Below are positions 42,224 to 51,022 of a DNA stretch of 64,000 nucleotides, piece after piece (the stretch's first letter is position 1; each line of letters starts with the position of its first letter). The stretch is from Streptomyces sp. NBC_01549. Its GTDB lineage: Bacteria; Actinomycetota; Actinomycetes; Streptomycetales; Streptomycetaceae. The DNA lies in the NCBI RefSeq assembly GCF_026339955.1, contig NZ_JAPEPW010000002.1:248001-312000 (forward strand). Direction: 5' to 3'. Under the pieces are notes generated by a model that worked only from the letters and a program-made list of their open reading frames with translations, was not told the origin of the DNA and made no database searches. Position numbers and translations under genes: made by a program.

Positions 42224-42386
42224 ATGGCAGACGCGAAGACGATCAAGCCCCTCAATCGCGACGAGGAGGCCTTCTTGCGGGCCCTCGGCAGAGTGATGTC
42301 ATTCTTGCCCCGAACCGTCGACGCGGACATGCTCGAGGAACAGCCGATTAGCAGTACGGAGTACATGGTCTTGGTACATCTGTCCG
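42224..42386 (+). pseudogene. MarR-family regulator, 5' part (split by ISAs1 element)
   Basis: ATG 42224 starts MADAKTIKPLNRDEEAFLRA, LGRVMSFLPRTVDADMLEEQ, PISSTEYMVLVHLS. It is cut after base 42386 by an ISAs1-type element. Removing the element and one copy of its target duplication joins this to 43879 in frame, giving a 152-residue MarR protein. As it stands the product would lack most of the DNA-binding domain. Confidence 0.85.
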
Positions 42387-43868
42387 CACGGCCCCGGCGT
42401 TGTTCGGTTGTGTCCGGCTTCGTGGTAGTTGATCAGATGCCGTAGACGGCGAAGGCGTCGTTGTGGTTGAGGAGATCGCGGCGGGCGTGGGCGATGTTGG
42501 CTCGTCCGGCCAGGCGGAGCGTGCTGATGCCCAGGTTGCGGAAGCTGGCCAGTGCTCGGGGTGCGGTGCCGGTCCTGACCTGGGAGTTGTCCTCATGGAA
42601 GGTGACGTCCCGCACCCAGTGGATCTTGTTTTCTATGGACCAGTGGACCCTCTCGTAGTGGTTGAGGTGAGCGGGGCCTGCGAGGTGGGCGGGCAGGCTG
42701 GTGACGCCGAAGACGATCTCCTTCCCGGTCCAGGTTCCGTCGAGGCCGCCGGTGTCACGGCGCAGGCGGAAGACCTGTCCCGCGCCGGGGAAGAGGGCGT
42801 CGTCGGCTTGGGCGGTGCGGATCGTGCGACGCTCGGTGCGCCCGTGCCCACGGTCGTCCTCGGCCTCGGTGGTCTCGGTCCACTCGGCGTCGGTACCGGC
42901 CAGCAGCGCCTGGGCGGCGGCGCGGGCCAGCGGCTGGTTCCCCTTCAGGATCAGGACGTAGTGGGCGTCGAGCCGGTCCGTGATCAGGTGGGCGGTCTTC
43001 TTCGTGGTGTGCAGGGCGTCCAGGGTGAACACCCGGCCGGACAAGGCGAGTTGGGCCAGCAGCATGCGGGCCGCCTCGCCCTCGCCGCGCTTGTCCGGAA
43101 CCTGCCTCTGGCCGAGGACCGCGCCGCTGGCGTGGTCGACCGCCCCGACCAGGAAGACCCGCCCCGATTCGGTGCGGGCGCCGGTCAGGGCCTTGCCGTC
43201 GAGAGCCGCAGCGGGCAGCAGCCCGGCCGGCGCCGGGTGTTCCACGGCCCGCTGGGCGGCGCGGCGCTGTTCGCGCTCGATGGGCCCCGGGGTGTCCGGG
43301 ACCTCGGGCGTCGGTGCCTTTCCGGTCGCGACGTCGGTGACGTATGCGCAGGTCGCCGCGTCCAGCACGTCGGCATCCAGGTCGGCGAGCACGCGGCGGA
43401 AGGTGCGCTCGCTGGGCACAAGGTACTGGCCGGCCAGCGGGTCGTACCGGGCGCCGAGGCGGGCCAGTTTGACCTGCGGGGCGCGGGCGGACCACTGCCA
43501 GATCGCGGTCATGGAGTCACCACCGACCACCAGCGTCGCGCACGCGGCCAGCACCAGGATCACCACCAGGGGATGCCGCCGCCCACGCTCCGCACGCCGG
43601 TCAGGGACCTGCCGCAACCTGCTGACCAGCGCGGATTCCACTGCCACAGGGTCGGCGGCGAGCTCGGCCTCCCACAGCGCGAGATCGGTGAGCTGGCCAA
43701 GGACAGGGCTGATCAGGGAGGATGCGGACACGAGCGCGGCTCCTGAGACGATCTTCTGGCGTAGGAACCTGAAAGATCATCAGAGGCCGCGCTCGTCTGG
43801 CAACTCGCACCCCTCCCCCTGGGCAAACGACCCAAAACCCATCAAAGATCAACTACGCCGGGGCCGTG
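42387..43868 (-). mobile_element. ISAs1-family element inserted in marR
   Basis: 1482 bp. Inverted ends: CACGGCCCCGGCGTTGTT at the left and, as reverse complement, CACGGCCCCGGCGTAGTT at the right. It is flanked by a perfect 10-bp target duplication CATCTGTCCG (42377-42386 and 43869-43878). Confidence 0.95.
42433..43731 (-). CDS. ISAs1-family transposase (DDE_Tnp_1)
   Basis: 432 residues. The N-terminal domain (RQVPDRRAERGRRHPLVVIL, SERTFRRVLADLD) is followed by the DDE core: PAAALDGKALTGARTESGRV (first Asp), GRVFTLDALHTTKKTAHLI (second) and HWSIENKIHWVRDVTFHEDN (Glu). All family blocks are present without interruption, so it is likely active and could in principle leave its site. Confidence 0.92.
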   Translation of the reverse strand: MSASSLISPVLGQLTDLALWEAELAADPVAVESALVSRLRQVPDRRAERGRRHPLVVILVLAACATLVVGGDSMTAIWQWSARAPQVKLARLGARYDPLAGQYLVPSERTFRRVLADLDADVLDAATCAYVTDVATGKAPTPEVPDTPGPIEREQRRAAQRAVEHPAPAGLLPAAALDGKALTGARTESGRVFLVGAVDHASGAVLGQRQVPDKRGEGEAARMLLAQLALSGRVFTLDALHTTKKTAHLITDRLDAHYVLILKGNQPLARAAAQALLAGTDAEWTETTEAEDDRGHGRTERRTIRTAQADDALFPGAGQVFRLRRDTGGLDGTWTGKEIVFGVTSLPAHLAGPAHLNHYERVHWSIENKIHWVRDVTFHEDNSQVRTGTAPRALASFRNLGISTLRLAGRANIAHARRDLLNHNDAFAVYGI

Positions 43869-44174
43869 CATCTGTCCGAGGCTCCGCACAACCAGATGCG
43901 CATGAGTGACCTGGCAAACATGTGTGGGCTGTCCCTGAGCGGCATGACCAGAGTTGTGAACCGCCTGCAATCGCAATCACTTGTACTGCGCGAGAAGTCT
44001 CCTGACGACGGAAGAGCGTGGCTCGCCGTCCTCACCAGTTCCGGATGGACGCAACTGAAGCAGGCGTGGCCTACGAACCTCGCCAGTGTGCGGCGCCACG
44101 TTTTCTCCCGCCTGGAGGGCTGCGACATCGCCGCGGCCGTCGAGGTGTTGGAGCGCATAGCTCCCCGCTACTGA
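43869..44174 (+). pseudogene. MarR-family regulator, 3' part (split by ISAs1 element)
   Basis: Continues the marR gene: HLSEAPHNQMRMSDLANMCG, LSLSGMTRVVNRLQSQSLVL (recognition helix) and REKSPDDGRAWLAVLTSSGW (wing with DGR), ending VEVLERIAPRY at 44174. The first ten bases are the second copy of the target duplication. Confidence 0.85.
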
Positions 44175-44233
44175 ACTTGATTGGGTGATGTCGGGACCGG
44201 CCGCCCGACAGCAGGCGCCCGTCTCGTGCGCCT

Positions 44234-44682
44234 ATGAGTGTGGCCGGGCAGTCCATCGCTGTCCATCTCGGCGAGGCTGGCATTCCAGGCGGGTTGATCG
44301 GATACGAGTACCGACCGCTGAGCGAGCCGGTGTACTTCGAGGGGGTCGGTGAGCAGGGGCTGGTCGCCATCGCCACGAGTGGTCTGCGCGGACGCTTCGC
44401 CATTGACGTGGCCAGTGGTCACGTGGTGCGGATTCCCAAGATCGAGTCAGCGACGGCCAGTCACGTGAACGGAAACCTCGACTCCTTCAACCGATGCGTC
44501 GCGACCGGGATCTCACTCCCCTTCTGCGCGGACGGCGACGAGGAGAAGTGCGAGTACGTGGCGGAAGAGCTGCGCGACCTCGTCTCCGGCATCGACGAGA
44601 CCACTCTCGTGCGCAACGGATTCTGGGAGACCTTCTCTGCGACGACCTGGCGATCGGGGAATGTGCGGACTGGGCCACGTGA
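44234..44682 (+). pseudogene. SUKH-4-like immunity-type protein, frameshifted near the C-terminus
   Basis: ATG 44234 begins MSVAGQSIAVHLGEAGIPGG. The frame includes GLVAIATSGLRGRFAIDVAS, VVRIPKIESATASHVNGNLD (the SUKH-4 'FVNxxLxxFxR' position) and EYVAEELRDLVSGIDETTLV. At GFWETF the frame breaks: a duplicated TC (about 44637) moves the natural end CDDLAIGECADWAT to another frame ending at 44682. Unshifted, the product would be about 148 residues; as written the frame runs to 45010 with unrelated sequence. SUKH proteins usually neutralise polymorphic toxins; no toxin gene is adjacent. Confidence 0.55.
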
Positions 44683-44837
44683 TCTGGGACCGGTCCCCCG
44701 CTTCGGTCAGCCGTCAAAGCTCAAGCCGGTGGCAGCGTTGCAGCCGTCGACGAGGTCGGGGCGATACTGGATCACCTTGAGCCGACGCCTGCGCTTTCCT
44801 TATCACGGTGAGTGGGGCCGACACCCCTGGAACGGCT

Positions 44838-45551
44838 CTATCGGCCGGCGCTCACGCCACCGTCCACGTGCAGAATCTCGCCGGTCACGAATGGGGCATT
44901 CTCCAGGTAGATCACCGCATCCGCGATGTCGATCTGTTCTCCCAACCGACCGATCGGGTGCAGGGCAGCGAGGTCCTCCTGGGGCACCTCCGAGTGCATC
45001 GGCGTGTTGATGGTGCCCGGCGATACGGCGTTGGCACGAATCCCGCGTGTGGCGTACTCGATGGCGAGGGATTTCGTAGCGGATTGCAGACCGCCCTTAG
45101 TCAGCGAAGCCAGCACGGAAGGGACTCGTGAGTCGGCGTTGTCGACCAGGCTGCTGGTGATGCTGACAATGTGTCCACCGCCCTGGGACAGCATTTGTTC
45201 GATGGCTAGTTGCGTTATGTAAAAGAAGCCGTCGAGGTTCACACGGGTCACCGCTGCATAATCTTCCTGGGTGTACTCCGTGAAAGGCTTCGCTATGAAA
45301 ATTCCGGCATTATTGATCAGGGTGTCGACGCGGCCGAATCTCTCCATGCCCGCAGCGATAATTCGCTCGGCGGTGGCCGCCTCGGCGATATCTCCTGGGA
45401 CCGCCAGGATGCCCTCGTCGCTGGAAGGTGCAATGCTGCGGGAGTTCGCGATGACGCCGTAACCAATTTTACGAAATGCCTCGGCGATGCTCGCACCGAT
45501 ACCCTGCGAGGCACCCGTAACGATGGCGACCTTAACGTTCTGAGAGCTCAT
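44838..45551 (-). CDS. SDR-family oxidoreductase with altered active site
   Basis: 237 residues from ATG 45551. The Rossmann NAD(P) motif is KVAIVTGASQGIGASIAEAF (TGxxxGIG), then VDTLINNAGIFIAKPFTEYT (NNAG), GGHIVSITSSLVDNADSRVP (Ser) and IRANAVSPGTINTPMHSEVP. The usual YxxxK is ASLTK here (SVLASLTKGGLQSATKSLAI): the Lys is kept but the catalytic Tyr is Ala. I recall similar proteins with LASLTKGGL, so this is probably a subfamily trait, not damage. The substrate is unknown. CTCC/GGAG lies just upstream of the start (about 45563). Confidence 0.85.
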   Translation of the reverse strand: MSSQNVKVAIVTGASQGIGASIAEAFRKIGYGVIANSRSIAPSSDEGILAVPGDIAEAATAERIIAAGMERFGRVDTLINNAGIFIAKPFTEYTQEDYAAVTRVNLDGFFYITQLAIEQMLSQGGGHIVSITSSLVDNADSRVPSVLASLTKGGLQSATKSLAIEYATRGIRANAVSPGTINTPMHSEVPQEDLAALHPIGRLGEQIDIADAVIYLENAPFVTGEILHVDGGVSAGR

Positions 45552-46143
45552 GATTCAACGCTCCAGGAGGTGGCGGCTGCTCAATACGGCATGACCGAGA
45601 GGCGTGTGTATGGACAGGCTTCGGCAACACTGTGACTAATTGACGTAGAGCGAAATGGACGGCGTTGTAATCCTCCAGCCGCGTAGAGGGCTGGAGGATT
45701 CTCCGCCCAGCAACCGGTCGGGTAGGCGACTGAGGGATTGTGCACCAGCCATCAGCGTAAGCCGGTACCCCGTCTGCCGCATGCGGGGCAGGGTACCGCC
45801 GCCGCGCGTCAGACGATCATGGCTCCGCTGCCGCCGACTGCTCCGTGCGGTTCCCCGGCCCCGGGCCACACGCAGTGATCAGCATGACGACAGAGTCCGC
45901 ATCATCTCCTGTGACTGTCAAATGTTCGGACGGAGGTTCCCACGTGTACGACAGCCGCCGTCGCTCAAGCTGCTTGATGTCAGCGGTCTGCGCGATGTCC
46001 GAAACCAACCATGGGGAGGTTGGCGCTCTGACGCGGCATCTTTCCGTGGTCAACGCTCTGGATAGTGGACAGCGTAGGCGGTCAGCGAAGGGGACATCGT
46101 TCCAGACATACGGAGCGCGTCTGACCGTTGGGAGCGGCAGGAC
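45552..46143. other. Unresolved region, possible minus-strand coding remnants
   Basis: The minus frame 46053-45817 (from TTG) includes TADIKQLERRRLSYTWEPPS and LTVTGDDADSVVMLITACGP, which look protein-like but match nothing I know and lack a ribosome site. The rest shows no gene. Confidence 0.25.
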
Positions 46144-46320
46144 TCACTGGAAGAACGTGCCGAGAAACGTGATCGCCGCCAACTGATGCGCCTTTGAAGC
46201 AGATTCTTCAAAATCCCTAACGGGTTTGCGCTGATCATCGCAGTTCACATTGCGAAGCATGGACAAGAGGACTTCGTGGTCCTTACTCGTCCTGTAAGGA
46301 GCACTGTTTCCGTCCCTCAT
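46144..46320 (-). CDS. Small hypothetical protein
   Basis: 58 residues starting MRDGNSAPYRTSKDHEVLLS and ending ITFLGTFFQ. The ATG at 46320 is preceded by GGAGGAG about ten bases upstream, the main evidence for a gene. GC content and codon use are lower than in the neighbours. No family recognised. Confidence 0.4.
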   Translation of the reverse strand: MRDGNSAPYRTSKDHEVLLSMLRNVNCDDQRKPVRDFEESASKAHQLAAITFLGTFFQ

Positions 46321-46368
46321 ATATGTAGGCTCCTCCCCCGAAGTTCTAGTGACACCCCCGGTCATGAT

Positions 46369-46563
46369 TCAGAGACCCAGGTCCAATGCAAGGCACGAGA
46401 AATGATTCCACGAACCTTCGGGGTTGTAAGAGTCAGGTGCCAGGCCATTCGGCGCAGCCTCCCTCTCCTCAACCATTTCCTCATAACGGATACGCTCCGG
46501 CAGCGTACCGAACCGCTCGTGCCGTGCCGCTGCTGCCGCGTCGATCGCACCTTCAGTTCCCAC
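46369..46563 (-). CDS. Small conserved Streptomyces-type hypothetical protein
   Basis: 64 residues from GTG 46563 with AAAGGA at correct spacing. The sequence runs VGTEGAIDAAAAARHERFGT, LPERIRYEEMVEEREA, then DSYNPEGSWNHFSCLALDLGL minus its first residue. The pattern RHxRxGTLPERIRxExMVEE...YNxE...CLALDLGL recurs, as I recall, in small Streptomyces proteins of unknown role often near regulatory genes. Acidic, no membrane segment. Confidence 0.6.
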   Translation of the reverse strand: MGTEGAIDAAAAARHERFGTLPERIRYEEMVEEREAAPNGLAPDSYNPEGSWNHFSCLALDLGL

Positions 46564-46684
46564 GGTGGTGTCCTTTCGGTCGTAGCGAACCGGCTCACCG
46601 CTACTTGGTAGCGACAAGGCTGCACCAACCACACGTAACCTGTCAAGGTGGTGACGGTGGGGCGACGGCCGGGAAGTCGACGGC

Positions 46685-47011
46685 ATGCGTGACGCCTGTA
46701 CTGATCCGCGCATCTCCACCAGCGAGATCGTCCAGGCGTTTATGCCGGGATCCCGCGTGATGAAGACGTTCCACCACATGGGGACCACGACATCGAGGGC
46801 CAAACCCGCCCGGCCGGGGCAACTGGCCGCAAGGTGGTCCTCATCGCCGGTCACGACCCTCGTGAACGCCTTCGGTTTCGACCCCGCGGTCGCCGGCCTG
46901 CCTACCGAACGCGTACGGCTGGAATCGGGAGCCGAACCCTTCGACGCCAACGTCAGCGCCGACGAGGTACAGGCCGTGCTCGACCGCTTCCCCCTAGGCC
47001 ACCGGGCATGA
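46685..47011 (+). pseudogene. NADPH-dependent F420 reductase-like fragment, frameshifted
   Basis: ATG 46685 reads TSEIVQAFMPGSRVMKTFHH-MG, then the coding signal moves to the next frame (GDHDIEGQTRPAGATGRKVV, LIAGHD) and back to VNAFGFDPAVAGLPTERVRL and ANVSADEVQAVLDRFPLG. This is the C-terminal half of the NADP/F420 oxidoreductase family (VVKTFNHMGxHDLE, AGDDPEA, LVDAxGFDPVxAGSLxEG). Two frameshifts and no NADP-binding N-terminus: non-functional. Confidence 0.55.
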
Positions 47012-47479
47012 TGCCTTAGCAACCTCGTCGAACCGGACAGTGGCCACCAGTCGGCCGCGTGAACTGCACCGACGCCCTGCGGATGCGCCAGCCCGGATTC
47101 CACGAGATGAGGGTGACAGACCGCATCGGCCTGGCCGCGGCCCTGTTCCACGGGGCGAGCCGGGGCAAGGCGCCGCCGCGGCCCACCAGTCGCTCGACGC
47201 CACCGCGGGCGTCGACTCCGTGGACGACTTCTGCATCCAGGCACGGGGCACGCTTCGCACTCGTAGGCGAGCTCCGCGGCGAAGGACCACCAGACCAGCC
47301 TTTGCAACGGAAAACTACTTCTGGGGCAGCCGCGGAGCCCGCGTCCTGACCCGGAGGGCAACGCATGGAGCGTCGGGGTCTACCAGCCTGGTCAGTCCCG
47401 GTGAACGCGTGCCCGCCAGGCTCATCCCTGCGTGACCAGACTGGGGGTAGGCCGCCCGGGTGCGGCTTCGACACCAGCG
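47012..47479. other. No gene recognised
   Basis: About 470 bases with overlapping frames on both strands and no recognisable product or ribosome site. Confidence 0.35.
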
Positions 47480-47494
47480 ATGGACAATGCAGAC

Positions 47495-47674
47495 ATGACT
47501 GAGCCACTACATCGGCCGACCGAAACGCCTCCCGCCGAGGGCTCTATAGCAGAGGCTCATCAGGAGCGGCCAGACGGCGGCATATGGGAGCATCCGTACT
47601 TCTGGCTGAGCTTGATCATCTTTGGGTCCGTGGTCATCGCCGCTTACTTCATCCTGCGCATCTTCGCGTTGTAG
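47495..47674 (+). CDS. Small single-pass membrane protein
   Basis: 59 residues from ATG 47495 (MTEPLHRPTETPPAEGSIAE); an ATG at 47480 would add five. The soluble acidic N-terminus ends in GGIWEHPYFW and a hydrophobic C-terminal helix LSLIIFGSVVIAAYFILRIF. The C-terminal anchor predicts an N-in orientation with nearly no exposed tail. Function unknown. Confidence 0.5.
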   Translation: MTEPLHRPTETPPAEGSIAEAHQERPDGGIWEHPYFWLSLIIFGSVVIAAYFILRIFAL

Positions 47675-48280
47675 ACCGGCCCCAGGTGCGGGCCGACGAA
47701 GCGCACGACCCCCGCCGCGACGCGGGGGCTGTCGCCACACGGTCAAATGCGGGATCAACCGTCTGTGGGCGCTCCCCTCGCTGCACATCCGAACGCCGGC
47801 GGTCCATCGCGTCCTCGGCCGCGCACTGTGGACAGAAGCCCCCGGCCGATCTCGGTGGCGAGTGTTCGACAGCGTCGACATCACCCGATGGGCGGCGAAA
47901 CGACGTACAGGAGCAGGGCTTGCGCTCCTCCCGGAAGGGCGCCGGGTGTGGTGTTCGACAAACTCATCGTCGAGGAGATTCTGCGGCTGGGCGGCAGCAC
48001 CGGACGGCGGATGGGGGCACCGGCCTGGCGATACCAGTGATCCGATCAGTACCGTCTCCGCGGTCATCGCCCTCACCCGCGATCCCCATCGATCCGGTCT
48101 TCTCGATCGGGCACTCCACATCGAGCACTCCACTATGCGGTAGCGCAGATCAGCGCGGAGGGGGCTGGAGCGAGCAACGGGGCCATCCGGGTGCCCCCAG
48201 GCCGTGTCGGCCGACTGGCGCGCTACCGGCTGGCCATGCTGGGCCCGGACGGCACCCTTCCCGGCGACAAGGAGCACGGT
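47675..48280. other. No gene recognised
   Basis: About 600 bases. Several frames of 100-170 codons overlap on both strands, but none has both a ribosome site and a recognisable protein; likely non-coding or decayed. Confidence 0.3.
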
Positions 48281-48496
48281 ATGCCGACGGACCCGGTCGG
48301 ACGATTCCTGGCGGCCTTGGACCCGGATCACCGGGAGGCCGTCGGCGCCAAGCCACGTGAAGAACAGGAGCGGCTCGCGGCGGCCTGGGAACGTGAGCTC
48401 GAAGCGGACGACGAGCTCGACACCCTCGACGAGCTGTCCCCGCCGGCAGCAGAGGCCGAGGCGGCCCGCCGTATCCTGGGCCGCGAACCCGGCTAG
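48281..48496 (+). CDS. Small acidic hypothetical protein
   Basis: 71 residues; ATG 48281 has AAGGAG seven bases upstream. MPTDPVGRFLAALDPDHREA then EEQERLAAAWERELEADDEL and PPAAEAEAARRILGREPG form a charged, helical protein without membrane segment. An upstream in-frame ATG at 48191 is less likely. No family recognised. Confidence 0.5.
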   Translation: MPTDPVGRFLAALDPDHREAVGAKPREEQERLAAAWERELEADDELDTLDELSPPAAEAEAARRILGREPG

Positions 48497-48698
48497 AGAC
48501 CAGCGCCTGCCCAGGCCCGCCCGTCGGTCCCAGCGCCGCACACCCGGAGTCCTGACCACCGTCGGATGTCGGACCGGCGCTCCCCGCGGATGCAGCGACA
48601 TCGAAAACCGTGCCACCAGGTGGGGGTAAGGTCCGCTCGACCAGGCACCGCCTTAGGTGTCGTCTTCGACAACTGCGTCCCGTCCCTGCCGGTCTCAA

Positions 48699-49076
48699 TC
48701 AGGTGGCGTGCGACCAGGTGCGCAGCAGAGCGGCGATCTTTACAGCGGTGCACCCGGGGTCTCGGAGCAGGTCGCGCAGAGCGATGGCATCTTCACGAGT
48801 GGGCTTGACCTGGACTCCGGAGGCCTCCAGATACATGACGCCCGTCGCTGCTGCGACGGCCATGTTGGATCGCTCCAGCCAGCGGCATCGGCCGAGGATG
48901 TGCACCAGGGCGGCGGCACGGGCGTAGGGGCCCTCGTAGACGGGTTGCTCGAGCAGTTCGGCCCGGTGGCAGGCGACTGCGGCGACGGGCACACCGTAGT
49001 CGTCGGGAGCGGGATCCCTCGCGCCGGCGAGCTCGGCGACCTGCAGGATCCAGGGAACGTCGATATGCAGGTCCAT
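48699..49076 (-). CDS. Doc/Fic-like toxin of a toxin-antitoxin pair
   Basis: 125 residues; the start at 49076 overlaps the antitoxin stop (TAATG). MDLHIDVPWILQVAELAGAR, DYGVPVAAVACHRAELLEQP, AALVHILGRCRWLERSNMAV and GVMYLEASGVQVKPTREDAI follow the Doc layout (an H-x-x-x-x-R-C-R loop near the Fic-motif site, then a helix ending in LEASG). The canonical HPFxxGNGR motif is not intact (HILGRCRWLERSN), so AMP- or phosphotransfer activity is uncertain. Similar short proteins are common as the toxin of Streptomyces pairs. Confidence 0.7.
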   Translation of the reverse strand: MDLHIDVPWILQVAELAGARDPAPDDYGVPVAAVACHRAELLEQPVYEGPYARAAALVHILGRCRWLERSNMAVAAATGVMYLEASGVQVKPTREDAIALRDLLRDPGCTAVKIAALLRTWSHAT

Positions 49077-49315
49077 TACGCGGCTTGCGCTCCGGAGACG
49101 TGACGGTCGGCGTCCTCGGCCTCGTCGAAGACGGCCTGGTGTTCGCTGAGGAAGCGCTCCGCCGCATCCAGTCCTCGCTGCCGCAGCCCGTCGGTGTCCT
49201 CACGTACGAGGGCGGCGATGTAATCGCCGAGGCTCAGACCGCGGTCCTTGGCGCGAGCCTCGGCCAGTTGCTTGACGTCCTGGTCTACGCGTGCGCCCAG
49301 CTGTGTCTTCGCCAT
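49076..49315 (-). CDS. Antitoxin of the Doc-like pair (ribbon-helix-helix type)
   Basis: 79 residues from ATG 49315: MAKTQLGARVDQDVKQLAEA, KDRGLSLGDYIAALVREDTD, then an acidic helical tail FLSEHQAVFDEAEDAD that would wrap the toxin. The N-terminus fits a ribbon-helix-helix dimer that binds DNA; a perfect 22-bp palindrome lies six bases upstream of the start. First gene of the pair, overlapping the toxin start by one base. Confidence 0.7.
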   Translation of the reverse strand: MAKTQLGARVDQDVKQLAEARAKDRGLSLGDYIAALVREDTDGLRQRGLDAAERFLSEHQAVFDEAEDADRHVSGAQAA

Positions 49316-49320
49316 CCCAT

Positions 49321-49342
49321 GATGGTAACAGCTGTTACCATC
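49321..49342. promoter_or_regulatory. 22-bp perfect palindrome upstream of the antitoxin
   Basis: GATGGTAACAG followed directly by its exact reverse complement. Placed just before the antitoxin start, it is the probable autoregulatory operator of the toxin-antitoxin pair. Confidence 0.75.
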
Positions 49343-49612
49343 CGCGTGAGGAGAGGGCGCCCGACAGTTTCCGGGCCGCCAGAACGCTGGTGGACGCACC
49401 CGAGCGATCCGCTTCAGGTACGGGGAACTCTAGCCGTGCGCCCAACTGCCCCTCCACCGGAAGACTCCATACCCTTCTCTGGTCATGATGCCGGCGGCCG
49501 CGGTACCCCGGCGCAGCCAACGTCCAGGAGGTGACCGGGCCGGAGACGACCTCCGTGACGGACCCGGCCGGGGCGACGATGAGCGCCGCACCCGGCCCGT
49601 AACCGCGATTGG

Positions 49613-50011
49613 TCAGAGCGCGCGCTCGTAACTCGCCCAGGCGATGTGCGACTCGTGGAGGCTGACGGTGAGGCCCGCGATCCCCTTGGCACCCTCGCCC
49701 AGGGCACCCTTGTGGATCCGCTCGACGAGCCGGTCGGCGATGACCTTGGCCAGGAACTCGGTGGAGGTGTTTATCCCCGCGAAGTCCGGGTCGTCGTCGA
49801 GGTTGCGGTAGTTCAGTTCGCTTACTACCGCGCCCAGTTCCTGTGTGGCCAGCCCGATGTCGACGACGATGTTGTCGTCGTCCAACTGCTCGCGGCGGAA
49901 GGTGGCGTCCACGAGGAACGTGGCTCCGTGCAGGCGCTGGGCAGGCCCGAACACCTCGCCGCGGAAGCTGTGGGCGATCATGATGTGATCGCGGACGGTG
50001 ATGCTGAACAA
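49613..50011 (-). CDS. 6-pyruvoyl-tetrahydropterin synthase / 6-carboxytetrahydropterin synthase homologue
   Basis: 132 residues from TTG 50011, preferred over ATG 50071 because GGAGGG lies seven bases upstream and the fold begins LFSITVRDHIMIAHSFRG. The first zinc His is in MIAHSF; other family blocks are GPAQRLHGATFLVDATFR (zinc His in RLHGAT), NIVVDIGLATQELGAVVSEL, LNYRNLDDDPDFAGINTSTE and VSLHESHIAWASYERAL (catalytic His, Glu). It acts on a dihydroneopterin-triphosphate-type substrate; with no queuosine genes nearby, the exact reaction is open. Confidence 0.85.
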   Translation of the reverse strand: MFSITVRDHIMIAHSFRGEVFGPAQRLHGATFLVDATFRREQLDDDNIVVDIGLATQELGAVVSELNYRNLDDDPDFAGINTSTEFLAKVIADRLVERIHKGALGEGAKGIAGLTVSLHESHIAWASYERAL

Positions 50012-50561
50012 CGGACGACCCTCCAGGTGTGGCGCGTCTTCATGCTTACTAGTTGCTGGGGATACCTGCATGACGGTGCTGAGAGTGCTCGAGGTTCAGT
50101 CGTCTCGACACCCACGGATCTGACGGCATCTGCAGCCGGTCCGCGACCCTACAGGTGATGTCTCGTCGCGCAACTCCCGCTTCTCGGTGGGCGCGCGGGT
50201 TGTTGCGGCCCCGGAGACCAGCTTCATCCTACTGGCCACTCGCCCGGCACTCGGCACCATAGCCGCAGACCAGGCGGCTCGACGAGCCACTTCGCCGCCG
50301 GGCACGCCGAGCGATCCGTGGGACCTGTGGGCGAAGTGACGCCCGCTCGACACATCGGTTGCGACAAGGAGCAGTACACCGCGCCCACATGCCAATAGGC
50401 ACGCAGCCCACAAGTCAATGGGCACGCAGGGCGGCGAGCATGGACGCCCGCCGGCAGCGGCCTCCCCCATGTGTCCCTGGTGGACGCCTTGACGGCCGAG
50501 CCGACGGGAAGGTTCCGCGGGTGCCGGAATCCGCTGCTCCCGGCACCCGCGGCCAAGGCGG
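50012..50561. other. No gene recognised
   Basis: About 550 bases, with overlapping open frames of low plausibility. No promoter or RNA gene was recognised. Confidence 0.35.
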
Positions 50562-50902
50562 TCAGCGCGCGCTGTGCTCCCGGTAGGGCGCTACCTTGGT
50601 GGCTGACACGTCGGCGGCGTACACCAACACCAGCCGGTGGTTGTACTGGATCGTGTACATCTTCTTGGCACCGATGAGTACCGCTCCGCTGGATGGGGAG
50701 TAGTCGTCAGTCGCCGCCGGCTGACTGGTGGCGACGTAGGACTGACCGGCGGGCACGGTGTACATGCTGGGCGGCGCCTGGGTGGAGGCGCCGAAACCGG
50801 CCGGGTACTCGGACAGGTCCGGGTAACTGGGCCCGTAGACAGCCACCGGAGCCGTGCCCGCCGATCAAACGCCTTCTGCGTCAGCTCCAAGAGTCCGTTC
50901 AT
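50562..50902 (-). pseudogene. Hypothetical protein, probably frameshifted
   Basis: ATG 50902 starts MNGLLELTQKAFD in one frame; the coding signal then continues in another frame from about 50858: SAGTAPVAVYGPSYPDLSEY, GQSYVATSQPAATDDYSPSS, VLIGAKKMYTIQYNHRLVLV, ending at 50562. Alternatively a separate gene starts at GTG 50846 (94 residues). The C-terminal part looks like a small beta-rich protein; no family known. Confidence 0.35.
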
Positions 50903-51022
50903 CCTCGTAGGCCCGATGGGCCTCCCGCTCGGCACGCGCAAGGAGTCGGCCTCAGCCGACCGCTCCTCGCCTCTTCGGTGGCTTCCGGCTTCGAGGCACT
51001 GGCGCACATGCTCCAACTGCCG

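Noticed and set aside
45817..46053. Minus-strand 78-codon frame with a protein-like stretch
   Set aside because: No ribosome site, weak TTG start and no known family; mentioned only in the gap note.
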